Assembly: GCA_950097015.1 (NCBI GenBank) | Contig: CATNEN010000009.1 | Span: 1,242,501-1,306,500, forward strand | Direction: 5' to 3' | DNA: 64,000 bases | DNA from: Macrostomum hystrix | Taxonomy: Eukaryota; Platyhelminthes; Macrostomidae | Shown here: positions 1 to 11,625 of the stretch, piece after piece | Layout: the number at the start of each line of letters is the position of its first letter | How positions within the stretch are numbered: position 1 is the stretch's first letter | Notes under the pieces: model-generated | The model's input: the letters and a program-made list of their open reading frames with translations, nothing else | Database searches by the model: none | What the model was told of the DNA's origin: nothing | Position numbers and translations under genes: made by a program

Positions 1-3000
1 TCACTGTCCGCGTGCTGGACGTCAACGACAACTCGCCGCGGTTCAGCCAGAGTGTCTACGAGGCCGCGCTGGAGGAAAACCAGCAACCCGGCTTGCTGCT
101 GGATGTCGACATCAGCGCCACCGACGCCGACTCCGGCGAGAACGGCCGCCTGGCCTTCAGCATCGAGTCCGGCAACTCGGAGGACATGTTCTCCATCGAC
201 ATGAAATCTGGCAAGCTGTTCTCCAGGAGGATGGCAGACCGCGAGTCCCGGGACTCCTACAACCTCACCCTGCTGGCCACCGACCACGGCAGCCCGCCGA
301 GAGCTGGGAGGGCCGTGGTTCGAATTCGAGTGTTGGACGATAACGATTGCAATCCGAAATTTGAGCAGGAACAGTACAGATTTGTGCTGCAGGTGAGTTA
401 CAATTGAGCACAATTGAGCACAGTTTGATCAGATAGGCAAATCTATAATTTCCGCTGTCCCAATTTCACCTTTGATGGCCACCTGCTATTATCCTCCTTC
501 AGCTGGATGACAAAGGCAACGTGAGCCAGCAGCCGTACCAGGTGAGTTCCTGCCTGTTTCTTTATCGGCTTGTTTGCCCAGCAACCCCTCATTAGCTCAA
601 TTGGCCAATTATCCTCATCAGCAGGGCCGGTTAATTGTAGACTTCTCTTCAAATTGGCCCAACCGGCTGTTGCTGGGGTCAGCTGGGGTCAAGTGTTTCG
701 CATTGTTGCCGAACATTTCAAACTGTTTGTCCTGACTCAATGAATTTTATGGCATTGTGATATTAAGAGTTCCTTGATGCGGACTTTCACTGCTTACTAC
801 TGAATTAAGAAGTAGAGAGTAGGATAACTGGGAATTTGAATTCCATCCAATTATATTTCATCCCATACCATCCCATCCCAGGCGTCCCATCCCATCCCAT
901 CACATCACATCCAATCCCATCGCATCCCATCCCATCACATCCCATCCCATCCCATCACATCACATCCCAACCCATCACATCCCATCCCATCCCAACCCAT
1001 CACATCACATCCCATCCCAACCCATCACATCCCATCCCAACCCATCACATCACATCACATCACATCCCATCCCATCACATCCCATACCATCCCATCCCAG
1101 GCGTCCCATCCCATCCAATCACATCACATCCAATCCCATCACATCCCATCCCATCACATCCCATCCCATCCCATCACATCACATCCCAACCCATCACATC
1201 ACATCCCAACCCATCACATCCCAACCCATCCCATCCCATCCCAACCCATCACATCACATCACATCACATCCCATCCCATCACATCCTATCCCATCCCATC
1301 ACATCCCATTCCAACCCATCACATCCCATCCCAACCCATCGCATCCCAACCCATCCCATCCCATCCAAACCCATCACATCACATCACATCCCATCCCATC
1401 ACATCCTATCCCATCCCATCACATCCAATCCCATCACATCCCATCACATCCCATCACATCCCATCACATCCCATCACATCACATCCAATCCCATCACATC
1501 CTATCCCATCCCATCACATCCCATCCCATCCCATCCCATCCCATCACATCCCATCACATCACATCACATCACATCCCATTCCAACCCATCACATCCCATC
1601 ACATCACATCACATCACATCACATCACATCACATCCAATCCCATATCATCCTATCCAATCCCATCACATCCTATCCCATCCCATCAATCCCATCCCATCC
1701 CATCCCCTCCCATCACATCCCATTCCAACCCATCACATCCCATTCCCATCCCATCCCATCCCATCACATCACATCCCATTACATTTCATCCCATCCCATC
1801 CGATCTCATCCTATCCTATCACATTTCATTTTATCCCATCTCTTCCCATCAACTAATCACCCAAGCTTCATGTCATTGCGTACCGATAAGGTGGCTAGTA
1901 CCATTGTGAATTTCCAGGAAACAGCAGAGTCCCGAGGCGCGCCGTTGCAGTCTCCCGATGGTTCGGGCATCCGCGCCACCGACTGCGACGCGGCACCGAA
2001 TGGGGAGCCGTTCACCTGGTCCGTGCTGAGCGGCGGAGGCGGCAAGTTTCTGGTGGACTCGAAGGGCCGGATAAGGGTCAAGAACGGCCGGTTCGGGCAC
2101 CTGGCAGGCACAACTAACATGCTGATGGTTCAGGTGAGCAAGCAAACTGATCAAATAGGTCATGGTAGATTCAAATTGGTCATGGTAGATTCAAATTGGT
2201 CATGGTAGATTCAAATTGGTCATGGTAGATTCAAATTGGTCATGGTAGATTCAAATTGGTCATGGTAGATTCAAATTGGTCATGGTAGATTCAAATTGGT
2301 CATGGTAGATTCATGGTAGATTCAAATTGGTCATGGTAGATTTAAATTGGTCATGGTAGATTCAAATTGGTCATGGTAGATTTAAATTGGTCATGGTAGA
2401 TTCAAATTGGTCATGGTAGATTCAAATTGGTTATGGTAGATTCAAATTGGTCATGGTAGATTTAAATAGGTCATCGTGCCACTGCAGGCCTGCGACAACG
2501 GACGACGCAGCCTCTGCGGCAAGGCGAAAGTTCACGTGCGCACTGTGCGCGCAGACCAGATCGCCCCCACTCTGTTGCCTAGCAACCTGACGGCGGTCCT
2601 GACGTACCCAACGACTGGCGGCGAGAAGCTGGGTTACCTGCGCCTTCAACATCCCCGGCCGAGCGGCGTGCAGCTGCACCTGCTGAGTCACGCGGATCTG
2701 TTTTCCCTGGCGACGGACGGCGAGCTTTTGGTTTCCATGGCAACGACACCGCCCGACGGCCTGCACCGAGTTCGGGCAAGCGCCGCACTCCGCGGCATGG
2801 CCTCCGAGCAGGAGGTCCGGGTTCGAGTCACGCTGCTCACCGAGCAGATGACCGAAGCGGCGGTGCCTCTGTTGCTAGGCAACGAGAGCGCGCACAGCTT
2901 CTTCCTGCAGCGTCGGGATGCGGAGCTGACTCAGCGCCTGGCCGACTGGCTTGGACTCGGCCGCGGCGGCCGCGTCTTCCTGCTGGCGGTGCAGCGCCAC

Positions 3001-5679
3001 GAGGGTGGGAGTCAGGAGCAGCAGCGGCAGCTAATGGCGTTGGTCGCCGTCTACGAGGAGGCGCGTCACGAATTCCTCGACCCACGCGAGGTTCAACAAC
3101 GCCTGCGCTCGTCGGACGGTGTCAAGCGTCGGGTTGTTCAACTGTTGGAAGCTGACAGCGGCCCGAACGGCAGCTGCAGATGGGCGGCCGAGCTGGCCAG
3201 CGGCAGCCAGCGGGTGCAGGTCGAGACGGCCGGGCTCACATTTTCAGCGCCGCGGTTCCGACTGACGAGAAGGTGTGAGCTCCAAGACACGACTCCGTAT
3301 GCCGTATTCGGCTTCTTTCCCGAGTCCGGGGGAGTGTCAGGGCATCGGCGGGATGTGGCCTGGATCCTGACGGAGGGCCAGCAGAGCGGCGAGGCCAGCG
3401 CAAGGCCGCGCGGCCTGGAGCTGCGGCTGCGTACCCGGCAGAGTCGGCCGGGCCGCCTTCTGTGGCTTTCTGGCGGTTGGCGAATCGAGTTGCGTCTCCA
3501 TAACGACGGCAGCGGACGCTTGGAGGCGGCGGCCGCAGTCGAGACTGGTGAGGGCGTCCGAGACAGTCAGGATGCGCTGCGGCTGTCAAGCCCTGATCCG
3601 GTCAACGATGGCGCTTGGCATCGGGTGCAGCTGCGAGTTCGAATCGGGTGAGGCTTTTCAAAGCTGCTCAAGTTTATTTTCATGGTTTTGAGCAACTGAG
3701 AACTTTTTTCAACGGCTGCCGCAACAAAATAATTTTCAGGGCGCCCAACTGGTCGCTGGAGCTGCTGACGGACTCCATTCAGCCGCAGCTGGGTCAGCTT
3801 CCGCCGCTGCCTACGACGGTGACTTTGAAATCTGCGACACTGCGCGTCGAGCTCGACGGGAACTTCGTCGGCTGCCTTGCCGACCTGCGCTCCTGGCCGC
3901 AACGAGCGACACCGCTGACGCCAGCGACTTCATCAACGGAGGCAGCCGCAAAGCTCGGCTGCTCAGAAGCGGCGCTGGCTGCGCCCTGCTCGGCGACGCC
4001 CTGCCAGCACGACGGCGTCTGCGCCGAGCACGGCCGCGGCTTCATGTGCCGCTGCCCGCCTCCGTACGCCGGCCGTCGCTGCGAGTTGAACACGCGGCCT
4101 TGCGCCAAGCAGCCCTGCCTCAACGGCGGCTTCTGCCGCGACCTCGGGGACGGCATCGGCGGCTTCGCCTGCGACTGCCCCGCCGGACTAGCCGGTCATC
4201 GCTGTGAATTGGCCGAAGCTGCCACAGCAGCGACGCCGTGCGGGAACCTGCAAGCCGCCTGCCAGCACCGTGGCCGTTGTGAGGCCGGCCGCTGCGAATG
4301 CGAGGGCACCGGCTACTCGGGCCGCCTGTGCGACGTCGACGTTGACGAATGTCGCCAGACGATCGGGCTCTGCAGCGGCGTGCGGGGCGTTTGTGTGAAC
4401 CTGCCTGGCGGATTTCGGTAAGTGCTTGAGCACTCTCGCGTGTGCTCAATTGAGCTGATGTCAGCGGATCCAATTGCAGCTCATTAACGAATCTAAACTG
4501 CCAGGTGCGACTGTCCCTCCGGTGTCTCTAAATCCGCGTGCGAGCGTCTCCCCCGCCAGCCCGGAGCGGCCATCGGTGGCGGCGGAGTCATCGGCGGAGG
4601 TCCGGAGCAGACGCTGCTGCTTGGCCTGAGCTTCAATGAACTGGCGGCTGTGCTCGGCTGCATCTCTGGCCTGCTGCTGCTCGCCCTGACCGTCTTTTGC
4701 GCGATCTCCTGCTACGGCCAGCGCCGCCGCAGCCGCGGAAGTCGAGAAAACCGGCGCCACCGTGCCAACGGCCACGTGATCAAGCACTCGCCGAATTCGT
4801 TGTCTCCAGGAGGCGGCGACAACGGCTCTAGCCCGGGTAACGGCTGTCGCGACTCCGGCGTCGGGGAGGAGGCGATGGCGCTGATGCCGATGATGCCGAC
4901 CCAGATTGCCGGCTCCAACGGGAGCTGCGGCAACAGCTGCGGTCCGGGCTCCCTGACCTACGCCGGCTTTGAAACTCCGCTGCCGCCGCCTCTGACTCTA
5001 CTTTCAACACCGACTGGCAGCTGCGTCGGCGGCTGCGGCCCATGCCGATCCTGCTCCGACTGGGGTGTCGTCAGCCCGCAGCAGCTGCCGCCGCCGACGC
5101 TTCTCAGCTTCCCGCGGAGCGGCGGCGCGCTGGGTGGCTTCGGCTCCGAGCTGATTGGCAGCGATCAAGGTCCGCATCAACTCACTCGTGTTCAGTCTGA
5201 CCTTCTGTCCCGCCCTCTGATTGGCTGTCTGCTGTACACTATTTGCCACCAATCATTTCATAATTTCAGACAGCATCTGCATTAACCGAGGATCCGTCTA
5301 CAACTGTTCCACAGTCAGGCAGGGCTGCCGATGGGACTCGCCGGATTGGCGCCCAACCGCGATGCCATCTTCGCTGGCCGCGCCGACGGCTCCCGGCGCG
5401 AACGTCGGCTTCAGGAATGTCGGCGCCGGAATCCTGCCGCCAGACCTGATCATGGACGGCGGCCCATACAGCGTCAACTTCTACGGCGGCAGTTCGGCCT
5501 CTTCGCCATTCTGTCGCCGATCTGTCGGGGTGTCATCGTCGTCGCCATTAAATGCTTCAACGGCGACTTCGTCAGCTGCAGCGTCGACCGCGCCACCGCT
5601 AAACGTTATCGGATTCAGTGGCTTCAGCGGACTGTCGGAAGAGAACGAGGACCTGCGCGTGACTGAGACGGTCACCTGA
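1..5679 (+). CDS. Fat-like protocadherin, 3' part (5' end outside window)
   Basis: A single-pass adhesion receptor of the Fat/Fat-like class. Exons by GT-AG sites and matching phase: 1-392, 503-541, 1918-2133, 2488-3647, 3740-4417, 4505-5169, 5270-5679, giving about 1,185 residues. The start shows cadherin repeats (VLDVNDNSPRF, VLDDNDCNPKF). One repeat is split over a 39-nt exon. A degenerate juxta-repeat region follows, then a laminin-G-like domain (about 3280-3900; DGAWHRVQLRVRIG across a splice), four EGF modules (about 3985-4540; the last begins DVDEC), one membrane helix (about 4650-4710, LLLLALTVFCAISCYG) and a Gly/Ser/Pro-rich tail ending at TGA 5677-5679. LamG followed by several EGFs and one helix fits Fat1/2/3-like proteins better than CELSR, which has seven helices. 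Orthology within the Fat group is inferred. Two introns carry tandem arrays. Confidence 0.85.
503..541 (+). other. 39-nt microexon of the cadherin gene
   Basis: A pyrimidine-rich acceptor ending at 502 and a GTGAGT donor at 542 bound exactly 13 codons (LDDKGNVSQQPYQ). Both neighbouring exons end or begin in phase 0, so including or skipping it keeps the frame. It lies inside a cadherin repeat, so skipping would shorten the ectodomain by 13 residues. Constitutive versus alternative use cannot be told from DNA. Confidence 0.65.
848..1850. repeat. CATCC/CATCA pentamer array in cadherin intron
   Basis: About 1 kb of 5-bp units (CCCAT, CACAT, CCAAT variants) in the cadherin intron 542-1917. It contains an internal copy of a longer block (CCATACCATCCCATCCCAGG near 865 and 1082), so segmental duplication acted on top of slippage. 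The + strand is open for over 300 codons only because the unit has no stop in that frame; I do not regard it as coding. Confidence 0.95.
2145..2470. repeat. 20-bp minisatellite in cadherin intron
   Basis: About 15 copies of a 20-bp unit containing TCATGGTAGATTCAAATTGG, filling the short intron 2134-2487 almost from donor to acceptor. A few copies carry C to T changes and one is truncated. Confidence 0.95.
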
Positions 5680-6124
5680 ACAATTCTGAGCAGATTTGCC
5701 GAAACGCCTCGGCAATTTTCCAACTTTAAACTTTATGGTGGCCCCGTGGCTTGGTGCTTATCGCTTTAAACTAACTATTTTCATGTTCCGTAATCATTGT
5801 GCAATGCAGTCTCAGAGAAAAGATTATGTTGAGCTGATACACTTCACTAATCAATACAAATTTAAACACTTAAAATTGCACGCGAAACCCGTATTACTGA
5901 GATGCACGCTAATGTACATGTAAAATGCACTTCGCAGTTCATGCGCACTCGAGATTCATGCACTATTAGCTCTTATTCGATAATAATTTAACGGCTACAC
6001 CTGCCTTTGAGTTGCTGCATAAACCAGACTGCTCGAATCGCCTAATGAAATCGAGTACTATCATTGTGAGGAAGAGAAATTTATTCTCACCTTATATGCT
6101 CTTGCCACACTAAACTTTATGCTC
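5680..6124. other. 3' flank of cadherin gene, no gene seen
   Basis: AT-richer sequence after the cadherin stop, presumably 3' UTR and spacer. I see no convincing canonical AATAAA close to the stop. Confidence 0.5.
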
Positions 6125-6129
6125 TTGCG

Positions 6130-6372
6130 ACAGGCCAGATTTGACCAGATTTGCAGCCGACAGCACAGGCTGATAAGTCCATGGACTGGGGGAGACACCA
6201 CGCCCACCTTTAACTGGTAACAGCTGGAAACCAATTTAACAGCTGGCTGAACTGAAGCAATGCAAAATTTAGTGTTCTGCTAAAGGACACGAAATGTTCC
6301 AGTTGAGTCGGGATCAAACCCAAGACCTTCGAGTCGTGAGTCCGACGCTCTAACCACTAGGCTACAACCCCC
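6130..6372 (-). mobile_element. tRNA-derived SINE, family 1, copy 1
   Basis: On the minus strand it starts with a tRNA-like head: GGGGGTTGTAGCCTAGTGG holds a Pol III A box (TAGCCTAGTGG), and a B-box-like GGTTTGATCCC follows about 40 nt on. The body continues through about 6150 and shares blocks with the copy at 35.9-36.2 kb (AGTCCATGGACTGGGGG, CTGAACTGAAGCAATGCA). The B box is mutated, so this copy is probably dead. Confidence 0.85.
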
Positions 6373-6559
6373 TGACAGATGTTAGATTTGAGTGAACAAA
6401 TTGGGATTACAGTACGAAAATTGCCCGTAGGACCAAAACTGCCACACCCAACGACCTCCATTGCAAGGGTAGGGACCCAAAAGCAGGGATGACTGCTCAA
6501 CTTACGTCGTAACTGTACGATGACGACGACGTACGAGGAAAAATGATAGTTGCTTATTT

Positions 6560-6660
6560 CATCAGCTGTTAAATGAGTACCGCCTGTGGCGTCCCCCCAG
6601 TCCATGGACTGTGCTGTCGGCTGCCCATTTAGCCCAATAGGGGCTGCAGATCTTGTCAGG
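6560..6660 (+). mobile_element. SINE family 1 fragment, headless, opposite orientation
   Basis: It carries the 3' body of family 1 (GGCGTCCCCCCAGTCCATGG, then TGTGCTGTCGGCTGC) in + orientation without the tRNA head. It faces the copy at 6130-6372, making an imperfect inverted repeat. Confidence 0.7.
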
Positions 6661-7113
6661 ACGAAGCTAACAAAGAAGCGAAGGCATCTTTTCAGGGTGG
6701 GAACACTTTTCGCGGCATTTCCTATCGGAGAAAAAATTTCAGAAGGCGAATTCCTTGTGTGCTGATGATCTGAGTGGCTGTCAGATTGTCGCATGTTAGA
6801 TAGCATGAGGTTGCAGACAGATTCACACCGTTCAAGAGCGGCTTCAAGCAGGGGATCTTGAGATTATTCAGTAAACAGACGACACGGTTGCGTGGCAACA
6901 AGACTGTGTGACGAGTCTCAAGTCTTCCCAGCTCAGTTATACGCAAGTTTATACAGTCATCATGAAAATCAAAGAACTCAGCAGACGAATATATTCAGAC
7001 AGCATGAAGCAAATTTCGTCGTGGTGTCATGTTTCGACCGCGCCAAAATTGGAAATTTTTTCATTCCAATAAAATATCTCCGATAAAAATGACTCAAGCT
7101 GCCACATCTACAG
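6661..7113. other. Spacer, no gene seen
   Basis: Short open frames here lack family resemblance or splice context. It ends at an AG acceptor-like site (7112-7113) before the PAN-like exon. Confidence 0.4.
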
Positions 7114-7440
7114 GAGGCGACAACCGACAAGTGCCTGCTGCTGCTGCTGCTGCTCTTTCTGTCGGCAGCCAGCGAACCTGCGGCTGCATTTGCTAACAAC
7201 TCGGAGCTGTTCAAACTGCTGACCAGCGACTGCCCCGCTACGCCGACGGACTCGGCGGCTGCGGCTGCAATGGCCGAGCTGGAGTGCGTGCTCCGCTGCG
7301 TCCTGACCAGCGACTGCCGGCTGTCCGTCTACCTGTGGGACAGCGCCACCTGCCACAGCCTGACTGCGGGTACCGCCTACTCAACCTCGAGCGCCTGCGG
7401 ACCAGAAACGACGACTCGACAAAGAATAAAATTCGAAGCC
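7114..7440 (+). pseudogene. Orphan PAN-like exon of the secreted PAN/lectin-like family
   Basis: The + frame from 7114 (after an AG) encodes a Leu-rich signal-like stretch (CLLLLLLLFLSAAS) and then a Cys-spaced block (ECVLRCVLTSDCRLSVYLWD, ATCHSL). It aligns with the first exon of the intact gene at 34764-36639 (ECVLRCILQPDCLLSVHL, ATCYSL). At the expected exon end the intact gene has GCTG|GTGAGT. Here the matching bases read GCCATGATGAGT, so the donor GT is lost, and a SINE begins within about 140 bp. I find no start codon in a good context and no middle exon. It is probably a broken duplicate. An unlikely alternative is that it joins the lectin-like exon at 16847-17276 across 9 kb of antisense genes. 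Confidence 0.55.
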
Positions 7441-7574
7441 ATGATGAGTACACTCGCACGACGAACGGGTATTTGAATGCCTGGCGAGCACTTTCATCAC
7501 CTTCAACGCTGCCTGCTGAAGAAGGCATTCTACCAAATCAGACTGGTGCCGCGTGCGACTTCGAGCTAAAGCCG

Positions 7575-7725
7575 GATACAATTTTGTTTACAGATACAGA
7601 TACTGTATACAGGCACACGCTTACACAGGTGTGTACATCTGCCCTGAATTTCTCATCGTGAGGCAGTGTACACTCTCACTGTGGCCTCACCGCGGAATCG
7701 CAGACTCGAGTTTTTCAGCAGAAAT
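7575..7725 (-). mobile_element. SINE family 2, copy (minus)
   Basis: The reverse complement carries the family-2 core: GTGTACACTG, CGATGAGAAA, GGGCAGATGTACACACCTG, and a left end with a B-box-like GCGATTCCGCGG. It shares a distinctive CTGTATACAGTATCTGT segment with the 44.1-kb copy, so the two belong to one subfamily. Confidence 0.7.
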
Positions 7726-7986
7726 CAGTCTGTAGATAGGCTGACCCACTGCTCTAAACAAGAAGTCAAAGCGCTTATAGAAGAAGGCTTATTAAATGAT
7801 TGTTGACCAATGTATCCATGTGAAACAGTTAATATTAGTTTAGATGGGTCCAAAAATATACACCAAATACAAGTATGAGCAGAGCAATGAGTCAACACGG
7901 AAAGCAAAGCATAAATAGTTAACAAGTTATGATTTAAGGAAATGCAGTAGAATCGACTTTGCAGGTAAAATAAGCAGCCAAATTGG

Positions 7987-10900
7987 TCACAGCAGCATGT
8001 CGGCGAAGTACTGGTCGAATTCGTCCTCTCTGCAAGTTGGAAAGGGCGAGCGAGTGAGGAACAGGTGAAACTGGACTGTGTGAGTGACTGAGGAACAGGT
8101 GAAACTGCACTGTGTGAGTGACTGAGGAACAGGTGAAACTGGGCTGTGAGTGAGGAACAGGTGAAACTGGGCTGTGTGAGTGACTGAGGAACAGGTGAAA
8201 CTGGACTGTGTGAGTGACTGAGGAACAGGTGAAACTGGGCTGTGTGAGTGAGGAACAGGTGAAACTGGACTGTGTGAGTGACTGAGGAACAGGTGAAACT
8301 GGGCTGTGTGAGTGAGGAACAGGTGAAACTGGACTGTGTGAGTGACTGAGGAACAGGTGAAACTGGACTGTGTGAGTGACTGAGGAACAGGTGAAACTGG
8401 ACTGTGTGAGTGACTGAGGAACAGGTGAAACTGGACTGTGTGAGTGAGTGAGGAACAGGTGAAACTGGGCTGTGTGAGTGAGGAACAGGTGAAACTGGAC
8501 TGTGTGAGTGAGTGAGGAACAGGTGAAACTGTAAAGGAAACGGGCAAATAGACAAAAAACATGCAAGTTTTCGCACCTGCTCGCGCCTTCTTCTTCAGCA
8601 GCCGGCGCCGGCTGTCGCCAGATTTCGTTGGCATCGGCAGCGTCGCCAGATGTACCAGGAGCCTGCTGCTGCTGTTGCTGCTGCTCAGTTGCCTTGCGAA
8701 TCTCCCTAAGAGCCGACAGAACTCCGTCGCCGTCCTCGCCCTGACTGGCTGTCCCGGCGTCATCAGCCGCTGCGGCTGCATCTGGCTCTGCCGAAGACTG
8801 AAGCCGCTGCCGCTTCGCTTCGCGCTGCCGGTGCCTGGTGCGAACGAGGGTGCTCACGTGAGTAATATTCTTTAGCGCAATTGATACGGGTCAGATAGAC
8901 TACAGTGATGGCCCCATTTTGTTTACTCTCCTTCCAATCTCCCCTCTCCTCTCATTCTTCCCTCTTACGATTCTCGCCAATATTTCTCCCATTCTCCCCT
9001 CTCCTCTGATATCATAATCCCATTCTTCCTCTCCTACCATTCTCCTCTCTACTCTCATCCTCCCCTTTCCACCCATTTCGCCTCTTATTCTATTCTCCCT
9101 CTCCTCCGATTCGCCCCTCCCCTCCTCTCATTCTCCCCTCCCCATTTTCCTCCTCCCCACTCCCCGAAGCAGCTGCTCACTTTTTCTTATAGTTGAGCCT
9201 GGCTGAGCAGTCGGGGCAGAGGCGCAGTTTCACCAGAGCATTCTTGGTCTCGCCGGCCTCCGTGTAGCGAAAGTTCACCTCCCAGCTGGCCAGGCGGTCG
9301 GCCTGCGGATGGCGCCAATTCAGAGGACTTAATTTTTTTACCAAAATACGAAAACTTCGAGTTAGACTAAAAATTCTGATTAACACAGCAAAACGGATAA
9401 CCATAGAGCCAGTAGTCCAGTCGGCCATAGCAACGCTATTTAGTTATGGATAACCATAGCAACGCTATTTAAGTACTAAAACCCTAGCAACGCTATTAAG
9501 TTACGGATAACCATAGCAACGCTATTTATTGATAACTATAGAAACGCTATATAGTTACGAATAACCATAGCAACGCTATTCACTGATAACCATAGCAACG
9601 CTATTCACTGATAACCATAGCAACGCTATTCACTGATAACCATAGCAACGCTATTCACTGATAATCATAGCAACGCTATTTAAGTACTAAAACCCTAGCA
9701 ACGCTATTAAGTTACGGATAACCATAGCAACGCTATTTATTGATAACCATAGCAACGCTATTCACTGATAACCATAGCAACGCTATTCACTGATAACCAT
9801 AGCAACGCTATTTACTTATAACCATAGCAACGCTATTTACTGATAACCATAGCAACGCTATTTACTGATAACCATAGCAACGCTATTCACTGATAATCAT
9901 AGCAACGCTATTTAAGTACTAAAACCCTAGCAACGCTATTAAGTTACGGATAACCATAGCAACGCTATTCACTGATAACCATAGCAACGCTATTCACTGA
10001 TAACCATAGCAACGCTATTCACTGATAACCATAGCAACGCTATTCACTGATAACCATAGCAACGCTATTTACTTATAACCATAGCAACGCTATTTACTGA
10101 TAACCATAGCAACGCTATTTACTGATAACCATAGCAACGCTATTCACTGATAATCATAGCAACGCTATTCACTGATAACCATAGCAACGCTATTCACTGG
10201 TAACCATAGCAACGCTATTCACTGATAAACATAGCCAGACCTGATCACAGCGCTTGCCGCCGCACGCGAATTGGCCCCTACCGGACAGCACCTCGGCCTC
10301 GGTGCGCCAGCGCAGGCCGATGCGACCGTCGCGGTAGCCGCGCAGGTCGGCGATGCAGTACTCCTTGTACAGCTTGTCCCAGTAGCGCTTGGCCAGCCGC
10401 TGCTCCCAGCTGGCAGAGGCGGCCCCGGCCTCGTCCGAGTCCCACACGAAGCGGTGGTGCTCCCGGATGATGTCGATGTCTCGCTTGTCACGGGAAGCGT
10501 CGCGTTCGAAGTCTGCGAAAGAACCGCAGTAGAATCTGATTGGATTAGGGGTGGCACTCTGATTTTAGGATCGTGTCCTGGAAAACTACGCGCTGGGAAC
10601 TGAAGGGGAGTGTCAGGAGGGAAAAGGGAGTGTCAGGAGGAGGTTGTCAGGGGAGGAGGGTGTCAGGAGAGGAGAGCGTCAGGAGAGGAGGAGGGTGTCA
10701 GGAGGAGAGGAGTATGTCAGGAGGAGAGAAGGGGTATCATGAGGAGAGTGCAAGGAGGAGTCGGGTGTCAGGAGGTCAAGCGAAGGCTCACTTGATGTAG
10801 TTGTTGACCAGCATTTTGTGTCTTGAATAAGCGTCCATGGACATCAGCTGCTGTCTGCGGGTTGCCGCTTCCTCGCAACAGACACCGTCAGCGACGGCCA

Positions 10901-11120
10901 CGCCGCCGCTGATCCTGGGTCGACCGGACGCTCCAGACTGATCGCCGCCAACACCACGATACCGACGCTTCAACGGCAACACCAGCGAGGAGTCGCGCCG
11001 GGCGTCCCTGCCTGCAGCATCCTCCGAGTTCGCTTGGCTGACCGAGTCTTCAAAGCCGAAGTCCGAATGCCAGTCGGCTGGCGCGGCGTCGTTTGCCGTT
11101 GGCAGAGCGGCTGGGTCCGC
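7987..11120 (-). CDS. FRA10AC1: FRA10AC1-family protein, 5' end not found
   Basis: A nuclear protein that in other animals associates with spliceosomal complexes. Minus-strand exons 11120-10792, 10535-10241, 9302-9181, 8852-8577 and 8029-7987 have agreeing phases and give 354 codons. Recognition rests on collinear family motifs: MDAYSRHKMLVNNYIK; DIDIIREHHRFVWDSDE; WEQRLAKRYWDKLYKEYCIA; LRWRTEAEVLSGRGQFACG; SWEVNFRYTEAGETKNALVK; LRLCPDCSARLNY; and an acidic C-terminus EDEFDQYFADMLL. A polyQ tract lies near codon 300. The 8852 acceptor is the weakest junction. No initiator Met is identified; exon 11120 may be preceded by a short first exon beyond the 11.17-11.62 kb array. Every intron but one short one is filled with a tandem array. 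Confidence 0.9.
8035..8530. repeat. 26/34-bp compound minisatellite in FRA10AC1 last intron
   Basis: Units alternate between about 26 and 34 bp around GAGGAACAGGTGAAACTGG plus CTGTGTGAGTGACT. The array fills the last intron almost from acceptor to donor. All three minus-strand frames stay open through it, which produces several long spurious frames. Confidence 0.95.
8853..9180. other. Pyrimidine-rich intron of FRA10AC1
   Basis: No gene. From about 8930 the + strand is a degenerate CTCC/CATTCTCCCCTC tract, hence purine-rich on the transcribed strand. Confidence 0.6.
9425..10228. repeat. 25-bp minisatellite in FRA10AC1 intron
   Basis: About 32 copies of a unit built on ATAACCATAGCAACGCTATT plus a variable CACTG, TACTT or AAGTA linker. 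An approximately 240-bp block (from AAGTACTAAAACCCTAGCAA) recurs near 9465, 9680 and 9912, so duplication was segmental. It occupies most of intron 9303-10240. Confidence 0.95.
10600..10785. repeat. Purine-rich GTGTCAGGAGGA tract in FRA10AC1 intron
   Basis: Irregular 12-20 bp purine-rich units built on GTGTCAGGAGGAG, in intron 10536-10791. Confidence 0.8.
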
Positions 11121-11164
11121 CTGACGAAGTTCGGGCCCGGGTATATGTTTGTGAGGCCAAATTA

Positions 11165-11625
11165 GCTATGGGATATATGTAAAAAACGGGGATAATTCAC
11201 TGGGGGAAATATGCTAAACAGGGATAATTAGCTAGAAGAAATATGCTCAACAGGGATAATTAGCTAGGGGAAATATGCTCAACAGGGATAATTAGCTAGG
11301 GGAAATATGCTCAACAGGGATAATTAGCTAGAAGAAATATGCCCAACAGGGATAATTAGCTAGGGGAAATATGCTCAACAGGGATAATTAGCTAGGGGAA
11401 ATATGCTAATCTGGGATAATTAGCTAGGGGAAATATGCTAAACAGGGATAATAAGCTAGGGGAAATATGCTCAACAGGGATAATTAGCTAGGGGAAATTT
11501 GCTCAACAGGGATAATTAGCTAGAAGAAATATGCTAAAAAGGGATAATTAGCTAGGGGAAATATGCTAATCTGGGATAATTAGCTAGGGGAAATATACTC
11601 ATCTGGGATAATTAGCCATGGGACA
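11165..11625. repeat. 32-bp minisatellite
   Basis: About 14 copies of a unit containing GGGATAATTAGCTAGGGGAA and ATATGCTCAACA, directly upstream of the first recognised FRA10AC1 exon. It may be the intron after an unidentified 5' exon. Confidence 0.95.

Noticed and set aside
836-1909. 357-codon frame on +
   Set aside because: Pure CATCC/CATCA simple repeat inside the cadherin intron; openness follows from unit composition.
6300-6372. Functional tRNA gene (also 36140-36226)
   Set aside because: A and B boxes are present, but the anticodon stem is poor and a SINE body follows directly; both copies share it.
9177-9428. 83-codon minus frame as a separate gene
   Set aside because: Only its 3' part (9302-9181) is the FRA10AC1 exon; the rest is intron and array.
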